64,000 nt of DNA from Sulfurospirillum cavolei (GCF_000813325.1 NZ_BBQE01000014.1); one strand, 5' to 3'; positions 53,397 to 61,671 are shown, counted from the stretch's first letter. Numbers and translations are program-made. The notes: generated by a model from the letters alone, not told the origin.

Positions 53397-53957
53397 ATGT
53401 CGATCGTAGCGTATATTAAAGAGAACAATCTTGCATGGCAGCCCTCTTTTAGCGGAGAATTGGGGCAAGGACTGGTCGGTTACCGAGGTGCTTTAATTAT
53501 CGAAGCGGGAAAACAGCTCTCCGCCGATAGAATTTTGCCTCCGAAAATTCAAGCGAAACAAGTTTTGGTCGTAGCCGACGATGCGAGTATTAAATTTTTT
53601 GCATGCGAACTTGAAAGTATTGTGCATTTTGAGCCTTTTTTCGAAAAGTATAAAGCGTTTTTTACACCCGCGACTTTGGTCGTTCTCTACGTCACCGACT
53701 TGGATAAAAACGGTACGTTTACGTATGAGGGCGTTACTTTCAATGCCTATTCGCTTGCGGAAAGCTCCGTTTGGAACGAGCTTTTAGATCTCTCTAACTT
53801 AGAGAAAGGTGAACTCAAAAAGATGGACAACGCCGAGAAGATCGAAGCACTTTACGAAGCGCTTTTAAGCGTCGATTGCACTGCTACGGCAATGAGTTTT
53901 GAAGAGGTGTTAAGCCACAAAGGCGAGAGCTCCAAAAAAATTATGGGTGCGGTTTAA
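53397..53957 (+). CDS. Uncharacterised 186-residue protein
   Basis: No family recognised. The protein is cytoplasmic by appearance (no signal or membrane segment), mixed alpha/beta, with an acidic C-terminal half: LDLSNLEKGELKKMDNAEKIEALYEALLS. It is well translated (AAAAAGGA then ATG), with normal codon use. It is followed by the nested inverted repeat and the 54-residue protein, and could be co-transcribed with it. Function unknown. Confidence 0.75.
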   Translation: MSIVAYIKENNLAWQPSFSGELGQGLVGYRGALIIEAGKQLSADRILPPKIQAKQVLVVADDASIKFFACELESIVHFEPFFEKYKAFFTPATLVVLYVTDLDKNGTFTYEGVTFNAYSLAESSVWNELLDLSNLEKGELKKMDNAEKIEALYEALLSVDCTATAMSFEEVLSHKGESSKKIMGAV

Positions 53958-53974
53958 GCCGTCTCATCCCGTTT

Positions 53975-54013
53975 CATGCTACACTTTGACATGTCAAAAA
54001 AAGGCGTAGCATG
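53975..54013 (+). promoter_or_regulatory. Nested inverted repeats covering the start of the 54-residue gene
   Basis: Outer arms CATGCTAC (53975-53982) and GTAGCATG (54006-54013) surround an inner perfect palindrome TTTGACATGTCAAA (53985-53998). The AAAAAAAGG ribosome site (53996-54004) lies between the inner arm and the outer arm, and the outer arm contains the ATG. Folding would hide the start; it may also act as a terminator of the previous gene. Confidence 0.6.
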
Positions 54014-54175
54014 AAAATCAAAAAACTCTGTTCTCTGAAAAAAGACGACGTAAAAGCGTATGCCAAAAAGATCGTCAAGATCGTCTCAAAACCCAAGTTT
54101 ATCTGCGAAAAATGCGCTCGCACGGCAAAAGATGAAAAGCATTTGTGCCACGGCGTACCCCTTAAAAAGCTCTAA
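54011..54175 (+). CDS. Small Cys-rich protein, possible zinc ribbon (54 residues)
   Basis: Fifty-four residues, strongly basic (about 15 Lys), with CEKC (Cys32, Cys35) and LCHG (Cys46, His47), a spacing compatible with one zinc site. Ribosome site AAAGG seven bases before the ATG. It has intact start and stop, fits the small space between two genes, and its codon use matches neighbours. No family recognised. The stop overlaps the convergent DUF1566 gene by 4 bases. Confidence 0.65.
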   Translation: MKIKKLCSLKKDDVKAYAKKIVKIVSKPKFICEKCARTAKDEKHLCHGVPLKKL

Positions 54176-54657
54176 CGCACTAACCGTACGGCACCCGCAA
54201 AGCCTTTAGTGTGCGCGTCAACACCTCCGTTTAACAAATCGATCGTGTAAAAAAGTGTCGGTATGACCTCATCGCCTTCAAGGTAGACGGACGCCGTGAG
54301 GTAGTTTGCCCCCTCGCCCGTCATATCGACCACCTTGCCGAAAATCTTTGTATTAATGACCGGAGTTTGACAGCGATCATCGACTAGGGTCAGCAGTTCA
54401 TCCAGCGTCGGCAAACGCCATTTTCCCCCAAGCAAGCGTGCTTTTTCTTCAACTTCCGCACGTCGCATCAACTCGACTTCACCCACGCAACCTTTGGTAT
54501 TCTGCCACGTTTGTCCGAGGGCACACCGCCTCCAGATGAGTCCTGTTTTGATGTCGCGCACTTCGTCTGTTGTGGCGATCAAAGTATTTGAAGGGAAGGA
54601 ACATTCTGCCGTTAGGTTTAGCGCACAACACAGGAAAGTTGCCATATATTTTTTCAT
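54172..54657 (-). CDS. Exported DUF1566 (Lcl C-terminal) domain protein
   Basis: 161 residues from ATG 54657 (AGAGGAC upstream); a longer frame at 54744 is less likely. A signal peptide of about 18 residues (MKKYMATFLCCALNLTAEC) precedes the DUF1566 core, DIKTGLIWRRCALGQTWQN and WRLPTLDELLTLVD, the hallmark of this family of secreted or surface domains. Role unknown; often found in adhesin-like or redox-associated proteins. Cys pairs suggest disulfides. Confidence 0.82.
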   Translation of the reverse strand: MKKYMATFLCCALNLTAECSFPSNTLIATTDEVRDIKTGLIWRRCALGQTWQNTKGCVGEVELMRRAEVEEKARLLGGKWRLPTLDELLTLVDDRCQTPVINTKIFGKVVDMTGEGANYLTASVYLEGDEVIPTLFYTIDLLNGGVDAHTKGFAGAVRLVR

Positions 54658-54762
54658 CGGTTTGTCCTCTCTCTTTGGAAACACTCTTTCAAAACATACC
54701 ACAGCGCCGCTTAATCGTTTCAGCACTTTTGACATGTAAAGCACTCTTTAGCATCTTACATG

Positions 54763-54768
54763 TACAAT
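54763..54768 (+). promoter_or_regulatory. Predicted -10 box for hemH
   Basis: TACAAT overlapping a TTACATGTAC element; a second ACATGTAA copy lies 26 bases upstream. The start would be about 22 bases before the ATG. Confidence 0.4.
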
Positions 54769-54796
54769 AGAGATTATCTTATGCAAAGGTTTTAGA

Positions 54797-55747
54797 ATGA
54801 AAAAAGCGCTGGTACTTCTGAACATGGGAGGTCCGAACAACCTTGATGAAGTCAAACTCTTTTTATCCAACATGTTCAACGACGCCAACATTATCACCGT
54901 TAAAAGCTCTCTCTTACGCCGTTTGATCGCGTTTATGATCACGACTTCTCGCACGAAAACGGCACAAGCTAACTACGCCAAACTGGGCGGCAAATCGCCT
55001 TTGGTGGGCTATACCGAACAACTCGTTGTAAAACTACAAAGTGCCCTTCCCTCTTTACATGTAAGCTTTGCGATGCGCTATACGCCGCCTTTTTGCGATG
55101 AAGCGATCCGTGAGCTTCAAGCACAAGGAATAGAAGAAGTCATCTTATTGCCGCTGTATCCGCACTACTCGACCACGACGACCAAGTCTTCGGTAGAGGA
55201 TTTTATGAAAACGGCAAAAGCGTTGGGATTAGATGCCAAAATACGCGTGATAGAGCGTTTTTTTGAAGATGAAAGCTACAACCGCCTTTTACTCAAAAAG
55301 ATCAAAGAAGCACTTGCCGAAAATGACCCGACACGAATGGAACTGATCTTCTCGGCGCACTCTTTGCCGCAAAAAATCATCATTAACGGCGATCCGTATG
55401 AGAAAGAGATTATCTTACATGTCAAAGCGATGGAGACACTTTTGGAAGCAGAAAACTTGCATTTTAAAGCGGTGCATCTAGCGTATCAGTCCAAACTAGG
55501 ACCGGTTAAATGGCTAGAGCCTTCTTTGGAGGAGAAGCTCAAAACGCTGGAGAATAAAAACGCACTTATCGTGCCCATTTCGTTCACGATCGACAATTCT
55601 GAAACGGAGTTTGAACTGAGCATAGAGTATGCGCATCTTGCGCAGGAATTAGGATTTGAGCGATACCTTGTGGCAAAGTGCCCCAACGACGACGATGGTT
55701 TCGTTGAAGCGATTAGTTGCTGGGTACAAGATCGCTTGAAGGGGTAA
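54797..55747 (+). CDS. hemH: Ferrochelatase
   Basis: Inserts iron into protoporphyrin IX at the cytoplasmic face of the membrane. NMGGPNNLDEVKLFL at the N terminus, the active-site His in the FSAHSLPQKII motif, and IVPISFTIDNSETEFEL are typical. 316 residues. It ends inside ftsI (35-base tail-to-tail overlap). Two palindrome copies encode LHV. Confidence 0.95.
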   Translation: MKKALVLLNMGGPNNLDEVKLFLSNMFNDANIITVKSSLLRRLIAFMITTSRTKTAQANYAKLGGKSPLVGYTEQLVVKLQSALPSLHVSFAMRYTPPFCDEAIRELQAQGIEEVILLPLYPHYSTTTTKSSVEDFMKTAKALGLDAKIRVIERFFEDESYNRLLLKKIKEALAENDPTRMELIFSAHSLPQKIIINGDPYEKEIILHVKAMETLLEAENLHFKAVHLAYQSKLGPVKWLEPSLEEKLKTLENKNALIVPISFTIDNSETEFELSIEYAHLAQELGFERYLVAKCPNDDDGFVEAISCWVQDRLKG

Positions 55748-57494
55748 GGTAGCCGTTTTCGACAAGCTTTTCGACCACTTCTTTAAAAACGGGAACCGCA
55801 CTTTGCGCCGCAAAATACGCTTGTCGTTTTTTGGCTTCGCGAACTAAGACGCCGATCGTGTAGCGATTTTTTTTATCGTTGGCAAAGCCGAAAAACGAGC
55901 CGTTATAACTTCGAACGTACTCTCCGTCCTCCGCGATATGTGCCGTACCGGTTTTACCGCCGATTTCGAGTCCTTCGATTTTGGCACCCGTTCCCGTACC
56001 TTGTTGAACGACTTTAATTAAAATCTTCTGCATGCGTTTCGCCACCGAAACGGGGATAATTTGATTTTCGGGACTTTTTTCGGGAAACAGTTCTTGCCCG
56101 ATAGGCGAAACCAACTTTTTAACCAACATCGGCGTTAAAATACGTCCGTTGTTATTGAAAACGTTGTACGCGCGAATCACTTGCATAAAAGTCGCGTTCA
56201 TACCGTATCCGTATCCGACCGTAGCTTTGTAAATCGGAGAATTAAAGCGGTTGATCGTAGGAATAATGCCCGGATTTTCAAAAGGCAGATCCACGCCGCT
56301 TCGCACCGAAAACCCAAAATCTTTGAGTCCTTGGTAAAACTCCATTGCATCGAGTTTTTGAGCAATTTGCGCCGTTCCGACGTTACTGGAATAGACGATA
56401 ATATCTTCGGCGGTCAGTTTGTCCGCCTTGTGCGTATCTTTAATGACTTTCGTACCGAGTTTATAACTTCCGCCGTACACGTTCACAATATCGTAGGGAT
56501 TGACTTTATTTGCTTTAAGCAATAGCGCAAACGTAATGCTTTTCAAAACCGAACCGGGTTCGTAAATATATTCGATCGCCGATACGTTTAATGAACCGTA
56601 ATCTTTTTTCTCGATCAGATCGGGATTGAAACGATTGCTCGACGCCAACGCGACGAATTCGGCCGTGTCGCTGTTTAAAATACCAACGATAATCTCTTTG
56701 GCTTCTAAGTTTTTTTGATATTGATCCAAGACGCTTTCGATAATTTTTTGCATTTTTAACGAGATCGTCAGATGCACGTCGTAACCGTCAAAGCGACGCG
56801 AAGAGACGCTATTTCCGTCCAAAATAACCGTATTGGCGATATCGCGAAAACCGTAGACCAACGAGTCTTGTACCGAAGAGAGCTTGTCTTCATAGTAGCG
56901 CTCGATGCCCTTAACGCCGGTCGTTTTCGTAATGTTTTTTTGCTCGACTTTACGTACGTAACCGACAATCGGCGTCAGTGAATCCACCGCCGGATAAAGC
57001 CTGTCTTCACCGCTTTCGACCACACTCAGTCCGTGCAAAAACGCTACGCCCGTTTTGGGGTCTTCATAACTTCTAAAAACACCGAGTTTATAGAGCTTTC
57101 GTGAGAGTTCTTGAAGGTATTTGGCCGTTTTGGAATCAATGCGATACGATAACACCGTACTGCCGGAATTGGAACCAAGCGTCGCGGCGACCGCTTTAGG
57201 ATCGTCACCGCTGTAAAGCGAATACAAACGCACGAAAAGGTCTAGTTTTTTAGGATCGATATTGCGCGTGTCGACGATGGCTTTGTAGAGTTGTTGGCTC
57301 GTCGCGATTTTAAAACCGTCCGCACTCACGATATTGCCGCGCAACGCATGGTTGACTTCACTGTGTTCCAAACGAGGCAATCGTCGTTCGATGGTAGCCC
57401 AATAAAAGAGGGTTCCCAAAAAGATCATAAACCCTAAAAGAACGACGACGAATAAGAAGAGAATTTTAATTTTTTTAGTATCTGAGGGTTCCAT
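55713..57494 (-). CDS. ftsI: Class B penicillin-binding protein, FtsI-like transpeptidase
   Basis: Septal peptidoglycan transpeptidase partner of FtsW. 593 residues from ATG 57494, between fliE and a longer frame start at 57542. One membrane anchor (about 9-31), PBP dimer domain, then transpeptidase motifs PGSVLKS (SxxK), YSSNVG (SxN), and GKTGTAH (KTG). It follows fliE by 13 bases, as in Campylobacter where ftsI ends the flgB-flgC-fliE run. Confidence 0.93.
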   Translation of the reverse strand: MEPSDTKKIKILFLFVVVLLGFMIFLGTLFYWATIERRLPRLEHSEVNHALRGNIVSADGFKIATSQQLYKAIVDTRNIDPKKLDLFVRLYSLYSGDDPKAVAATLGSNSGSTVLSYRIDSKTAKYLQELSRKLYKLGVFRSYEDPKTGVAFLHGLSVVESGEDRLYPAVDSLTPIVGYVRKVEQKNITKTTGVKGIERYYEDKLSSVQDSLVYGFRDIANTVILDGNSVSSRRFDGYDVHLTISLKMQKIIESVLDQYQKNLEAKEIIVGILNSDTAEFVALASSNRFNPDLIEKKDYGSLNVSAIEYIYEPGSVLKSITFALLLKANKVNPYDIVNVYGGSYKLGTKVIKDTHKADKLTAEDIIVYSSNVGTAQIAQKLDAMEFYQGLKDFGFSVRSGVDLPFENPGIIPTINRFNSPIYKATVGYGYGMNATFMQVIRAYNVFNNNGRILTPMLVKKLVSPIGQELFPEKSPENQIIPVSVAKRMQKILIKVVQQGTGTGAKIEGLEIGGKTGTAHIAEDGEYVRSYNGSFFGFANDKKNRYTIGVLVREAKKRQAYFAAQSAVPVFKEVVEKLVENGYLTPSSDLVPSN

Positions 57495-57507
57495 GCAAAG
57501 GCAAAAG

Positions 57508-57804
57508 TTAAATTTGAGTTTTAGAGATCTCTTTATAAGCACTAAGGGCTTTATTGCGAATCTCTAGCATTAGTTTCATACTTGTTTCGGCTTTATTGAT
57601 AGCAATAGCGGCTTGATGCAAATCTTTGACTTCACCGGTTGCGATATCTGCCATAGCACGATCGCCTTTGACCTGCGAATCGTTAATTTCGGCAATCGAT
57701 TGTTCTAAAATCTTTGAAAAATCGTCACCGCTTTTAACATCACTTTTGTCACCGGTAGAGAGCAAGGTATTGAGTGATGAAAGTTTATCAATGCTACTAG
57801 GCAT
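57508..57804 (-). CDS. fliE: Flagellar hook-basal body protein FliE
   Basis: 98 residues; joins the MS ring to the rod. The C-terminal helix AAIAINKAETSMKLMLEIRNKALSAYKEI (quoted partly: the conserved LMLEIRNK region) is diagnostic. Follows flgC by 5 bases. Confidence 0.95.
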   Translation of the reverse strand: MPSSIDKLSSLNTLLSTGDKSDVKSGDDFSKILEQSIAEINDSQVKGDRAMADIATGEVKDLHQAAIAINKAETSMKLMLEIRNKALSAYKEISKTQI

Positions 57805-57809
57805 TTAGC

Positions 57810-58304
57810 TTATCCTTTTAAAAGATCTATCGCATTTTGAGCGATGGATTTAGCACTTTGAAACGCCGAAACGTTGGCTTGATACGCACGGGTCGCTTCG
57901 ATGAGATTGGACATCTCGATGACGGGATTGATATTCGGATATGCCACGTATCCCTCTTCGTTGGCGTCCGGATGCGTCGGGTCGTATTTGTAGCGGAACT
58001 CGCTCTCGTCGCGTACCACCTTATCCACGGCAACACTCATTATAGCAGGATTGGCATTCTCTTGCAAGAACGGATCGTCCAAGGGATTTTCATAGCTTAA
58101 GAGGTTATTTTGGCTCGCCAGTTTGTCATTGAGCGTTTGATTGAAATCCGTTGCTTTAAAAACGACGTCGCGACGTTGGTAAGGGCCGCCCTCGCTTGTT
58201 CGCGTAGTATTGGCGTTGGCGATATTGGAGCTGATCACTTCCATACGGAAGCGTTGCGCGGAAAGTCCGTAGCTGCTAATATCGAAACTGCTCAAGTATG
58301 CCAT
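57810..58304 (-). CDS. flgC: Flagellar basal-body rod protein FlgC
   Basis: 164 residues of the proximal rod. N-terminal SSFDISSYGLSAQRFRMEV and ISSNIANANTTRT, and C-terminal ATRAYQANVSAFQS are typical. Follows flgB by 10 bases. Confidence 0.96.
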   Translation of the reverse strand: MAYLSSFDISSYGLSAQRFRMEVISSNIANANTTRTSEGGPYQRRDVVFKATDFNQTLNDKLASQNNLLSYENPLDDPFLQENANPAIMSVAVDKVVRDESEFRYKYDPTHPDANEEGYVAYPNINPVIEMSNLIEATRAYQANVSAFQSAKSIAQNAIDLLKG

Positions 58305-58314
58305 AGCTCAATCC

Positions 58315-58752
58315 TTATAGTTTAGACGAATATTCGATGACGCTTTTAAAAATAGCACCGTTTTTTTGCAACGCCGACGTGAGTGCGTTAAACATCATCG
58401 CATTTTTACCGAGTTCGGAAGTCTCGACGTCCAAATCGACGGTATTTCCGTCATTGCGTGCCGTATGTCCGTCTCTAAGGTAAATCGTTGCTTTGGAGGC
58501 GTCAAAACTTTTATCGCCGCTTAAATGCGACATGTCGGTTTGCGCCATTTCCAAGGTTGCGTTTCCTGTCTCGCCTGCACCGTAAATCTCTTTGGTTTTT
58601 TCGATCAAAGCCGTCTCAAAATCAACGTCTCTCGATTTGTAAAAAGGGGTATCGATATTGGCGATATTGCTTGAAATCAAATCTTGGCGCAAAGCTCTTG
58701 CATTTAAGCCTTCGACCATCAAAGCGTTTGATTTACTGATCTCAAATCCCAT
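58315..58752 (-). CDS. flgB: Flagellar basal-body rod protein FlgB
   Basis: 145 residues; proximal rod. EGLNARALRQDLISSNIANIDTPFYKSR region (conserved Asn-Ile-Ala-Asn-Ile-Asp-Thr-Pro), and a helical C terminus. First gene of flgB-flgC-fliE-ftsI, behind a sigma-54-type promoter at 58786-58802. Confidence 0.96.
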   Translation of the reverse strand: MGFEISKSNALMVEGLNARALRQDLISSNIANIDTPFYKSRDVDFETALIEKTKEIYGAGETGNATLEMAQTDMSHLSGDKSFDASKATIYLRDGHTARNDGNTVDLDVETSELGKNAMMFNALTSALQKNGAIFKSVIEYSSKL

Positions 58753-58785
58753 GTGTTACCCTTTCTCGAATCTTGTTTTTATGTA

Positions 58786-58802
58786 AGCAATTTTTATTCC
58801 AA
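58786..58802 (-). promoter_or_regulatory. Sigma-54 (RpoN) promoter of flgB
   Basis: Minus-strand TTGGAATAAAAATTGCT: GG and GC are exactly 10 bases apart, and it closely resembles the Campylobacter RpoN consensus TTGGAAC-N4-TTGCTT. It would start about 58775, 22 bases before the flgB ATG. Confidence 0.8.
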
Positions 58803-58837
58803 AATATGCTTCAACCAAGCTTTAATCTATTTTTGTG

Positions 58838-58843
58838 TAGAAT
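58838..58843 (+). promoter_or_regulatory. Predicted -10 box for ftsW-murG
   Basis: TGTGTAGAAT, an extended -10 (TGnTAGAAT), 32 bases before the ftsW ATG. Back to back with the RpoN promoter of flgB. Confidence 0.5.
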
Positions 58844-58874
58844 AGATCAAAATCTAATTATACACAAAGAAAGC

Positions 58875-60035
58875 ATGCAAACCGATAAAATACTTTTTTC
58901 ACTCTGTGCTTTTGCACTCTTTGTAGGGATGGTCTTTTCGCTCTCTCTGCCGGTATTTACGACACTTTTTTTCGACTATTCCGAATACCACTTTTTCATT
59001 CGTCAATTTGCCGTAGGAATGCTATGTATTTTTATCATGTGGTCGCTTTCGCAACTCGATCCCGATAAATTCTTAATGCATATCGGCTTTACGATTTTTT
59101 TAAGTTGCCTCTTGTTGATGGGCGTCATGCACTACCTTCCCGAATCACTCGTTACCTCCGCGGGCGGTGCGAAACGGTGGATTCGTCTCCCGGGATTTTC
59201 GTTAGCTCCGGTTGAGTTTTTCAAAATCGGATTTGTCTATTTCCTTGCATGGAGTTTTGCGCGCAAACTGAACAACGATAAAAAAAGCCTCAAAGAAGAG
59301 ATGTTACTGATTTTGCCGTATATCGCTATGTTCATTTTGGTCATTTATTTGATCGCCGTTATGCAAAACGATTTAGGACAAGTCGTCGTCCTTGCCTTGA
59401 CGTTTGCCGTGATGGCGTTTTTCGCCGGCACCAGCGCACAACTCTTTATGCTCGCGATTTTAGGTTCTATTTTCGTTTTTTTAGTCGCCATCTTTAGCTC
59501 AACGCACCGTATTTTAAGGATCAAAACATGGTGGGCGACGATTCAGAACATGGTTCTTTCGATGTTTCCCGAAAGCATCGCATCCGTTTTGCGTGTCGAA
59601 GACGCACCCGAACCTTATCAAATTTCCCACTCGCTCAATGCCATCAAACACGGCGGTATTTTCGGTGAAGGCATCGGCAACGGACTGTTTAAACTCGGCT
59701 ATTTGAGTGAAGTACACACCGACTTTGCCCTTGCGGGAATCGCCGAAGAAGTCGGAGCTTTAGGCGTCACGCTCTTAACGCTCGTCATTGTGACGATTAT
59801 TTACCGTATCTTTAAAATCGCTTCCAGAAGCCATAGTAAAGTCTATTATCTTTTTTCTTTGGGTATCGGTCTTTTGATCGTTTTTTCATTTTTAATGAAT
59901 GCCTACGGCATTACCTCGATCACGCCGATTAAAGGTATTTCCGTTCCTTTTATCAGCTACGGAGGTAGCTCCATTTTAGCCCTCTCGGTCGGTATCGGAA
60001 TGGTGTTAATGATCAGCAAAAAGGCAAAATTATGA
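58875..60035 (+). CDS. ftsW: FtsW/RodA/SpoVE family peptidoglycan polymerase
   Basis: 386 residues from ATG 58875 (earlier in-frame ATG at 58773 lacks a ribosome site and sits before the promoter). About ten membrane segments, with the SEDS signatures SLNAIKHGGIFGEGIGNG, the Asp-bearing VHTDFALAGIAEE, and the C-terminal PFISYGGSS. FtsW is chosen over RodA because murG follows with a 4-base overlap (ATGA). ftsI is next door on the opposite strand. Confidence 0.93.
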   Translation: MQTDKILFSLCAFALFVGMVFSLSLPVFTTLFFDYSEYHFFIRQFAVGMLCIFIMWSLSQLDPDKFLMHIGFTIFLSCLLLMGVMHYLPESLVTSAGGAKRWIRLPGFSLAPVEFFKIGFVYFLAWSFARKLNNDKKSLKEEMLLILPYIAMFILVIYLIAVMQNDLGQVVVLALTFAVMAFFAGTSAQLFMLAILGSIFVFLVAIFSSTHRILRIKTWWATIQNMVLSMFPESIASVLRVEDAPEPYQISHSLNAIKHGGIFGEGIGNGLFKLGYLSEVHTDFALAGIAEEVGALGVTLLTLVIVTIIYRIFKIASRSHSKVYYLFSLGIGLLIVFSFLMNAYGITSITPIKGISVPFISYGGSSILALSVGIGMVLMISKKAKL

Positions 60036-61066
60036 TTGCAATTACCGGAGGCGGCACGGGCGGCCATTTGGTCATCGCACGGGCGATTAAAGAAGAGTTA
60101 CTCAAACGAGGTCATAAACCGCTTTATATCGGTTCAACCGCAGGGCAAGACCGTGCATGGTTTGAAGGCGACGAAGCGTTTGAACGCACGTACTTTTTGG
60201 AGAGTAGCGGCGTGGTCAATAAAAAAGGCATTCACAAACTTCGCTCGCTTTTCACGACGGTGCGTTTAGCCTTTACATGTAGACGCCTTTTTAAACAACA
60301 CGGCGTAAGCGCCGTCTTTTCCGTCGGCGGATATTCGGCGGCACCGGCGTCCTTCGGTGCGTTGATCGCTAGGTTACCGCTTTATATCCATGAACAAAAT
60401 GCCGTAGAGGGAAAACTCAACCGACTGCTCAAGCCGTTTGCCAAAGCGTTTTTTAACTCTTATCGACACGATGCAATTATGACGGATTATCCCGTAAGCG
60501 ATGCGTTTTTTGCAATTCGCAAACAGCGCCAAACACTCAAAACCGTCATCTTTTTAGGCGGAAGTCAAGGCGCAACGTTTATTAACGAACTTGCATGTAC
60601 GCTTGCCCCGTTTTTCCATGAAAGAGGCATTGCAATTATCCACCAAACGGGAGCGAAAGAGTTTGAACGTATACGACGCTTCTATGAGAAGACCGCTATT
60701 CCCGCCGACGTATTCGACTTTTCCAAAGAGATCGCCCAAAAGCTCTCACGTGCCGATTTTGCGATCAGCCGATCGGGTGCAAGCACGCTTTGGGAACTCT
60801 GCGCCGCTTCCTTGCCCGCTTGTTTTATTCCCTACCCGCATGCCGCCGCTAACCATCAATATTACAATGCCAAAACATTGGTCGATCAAGGTGCCGCACT
60901 CATGATGGAACAAGCGAACGTCGATTCTCACAAGCTATTTGAGATGATCTTGGCATGCGATCTTGCCTCTTTATCGCAAAAACTCACCGCCTTAATTCAT
61001 GAAGGCGGAGCTAAAGCGATTGTCGATACAATACTGCAAAATCAACCCAAGGAGTCAACATGTTAG
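60032..61066 (+). CDS. murG: UDP-GlcNAc:lipid I transferase MurG
   Basis: Makes lipid II at the inner membrane. GGGTGGHLVIARA at the N terminus (G-loop) and GGYSAAPASF, and C-terminal SRSGASTLWELCA and PHAAANHQYYNA. 344 residues. Overlaps ftsW by 4 and the GNAT gene by 7 bases. Confidence 0.96.
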   Translation: MIAITGGGTGGHLVIARAIKEELLKRGHKPLYIGSTAGQDRAWFEGDEAFERTYFLESSGVVNKKGIHKLRSLFTTVRLAFTCRRLFKQHGVSAVFSVGGYSAAPASFGALIARLPLYIHEQNAVEGKLNRLLKPFAKAFFNSYRHDAIMTDYPVSDAFFAIRKQRQTLKTVIFLGGSQGATFINELACTLAPFFHERGIAIIHQTGAKEFERIRRFYEKTAIPADVFDFSKEIAQKLSRADFAISRSGASTLWELCAASLPACFIPYPHAAANHQYYNAKTLVDQGAALMMEQANVDSHKLFEMILACDLASLSQKLTALIHEGGAKAIVDTILQNQPKESTC

Positions 61067-61518
61067 AAAACTTAATCGTTCGTATCGCAACGCGCGACGA
61101 TGCCAAAGAAATTGCCGCTTTTAACGTTTTGTTCGCTAAAGAAACCGTCAATAAAAACGTTTCGCTCGCATTGACCACCGAGGGCGTTCATCAAGTTTTT
61201 GCTAAATTTCACAACGGTTTTTACCTGATGGCGGAAGTCAATCAAACCATTGTCGGATTGACGATGATCACAAGGGAATGGAGCGATTGGAACAACGGAG
61301 CGTATTATTGTATTCAAAGTATTTTCGTGACCGACCACGAGCATGAAAAAGAGATTCACGACGCCTTGTTGGATAAAGCCAAAAGTCTCGCAAAAGAGCA
61401 TTACGACGTCTGCGGAATTCGACTTTACGTTCACAAAGACGACAAAACGACTCAAAAAGCTTATGAAGAGTTGGGATTGCAAAAAACGAAATACAGAGTA
61501 TTTGAAGAGACGTTTTAA
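61060..61518 (+). CDS. GNAT-family N-acetyltransferase
   Basis: 152 residues. GNAT fold: beta-strand start LIVRIATRDDAKEIAAFN, acetyl-CoA region SIFVTDHEHEKEIHDALLDKAK and the late AYEELGLQKTKYRVFE. Substrate unknown. It is translationally coupled to murG by a 7-base overlap, so an envelope or cell-wall link is possible but not shown. Confidence 0.87.
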   Translation: MLENLIVRIATRDDAKEIAAFNVLFAKETVNKNVSLALTTEGVHQVFAKFHNGFYLMAEVNQTIVGLTMITREWSDWNNGAYYCIQSIFVTDHEHEKEIHDALLDKAKSLAKEHYDVCGIRLYVHKDDKTTQKAYEELGLQKTKYRVFEETF

Positions 61519-61573
61519 ATGATTGTAAAGTGTTTGAGATAAAAAAGTCGCTGTTAAGAAGCGTAAAACAAAG

Positions 61574-61650
61574 TGGTGCGCCCGAAGGAATTCGAATCCC
61601 TGACCTCCGGTACCGCAAACCGATGCTCTATCCAGCTGAGCTACGAGCGC
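61574..61650 (-). tRNA. tRNA-Arg (anticodon GCG)
   Basis: Cloverleaf fits: acceptor GCGCTCG / CGGGCGC (one G-T pair), D arm GCTC...GAGC, anticodon arm TCGGT-TTGCGGT-ACCGG, T arm with GGGAT-TCGAATC. Loop position 33 T, then GCG, so it reads CGC (and CGT by wobble). CCA is encoded. 77 nt. Promoter -10 TATAAT at 61672-61677 (minus). Confidence 0.93.
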
Positions 61651-61671
61651 ACATTTCTCTTTGAGGTCGGT

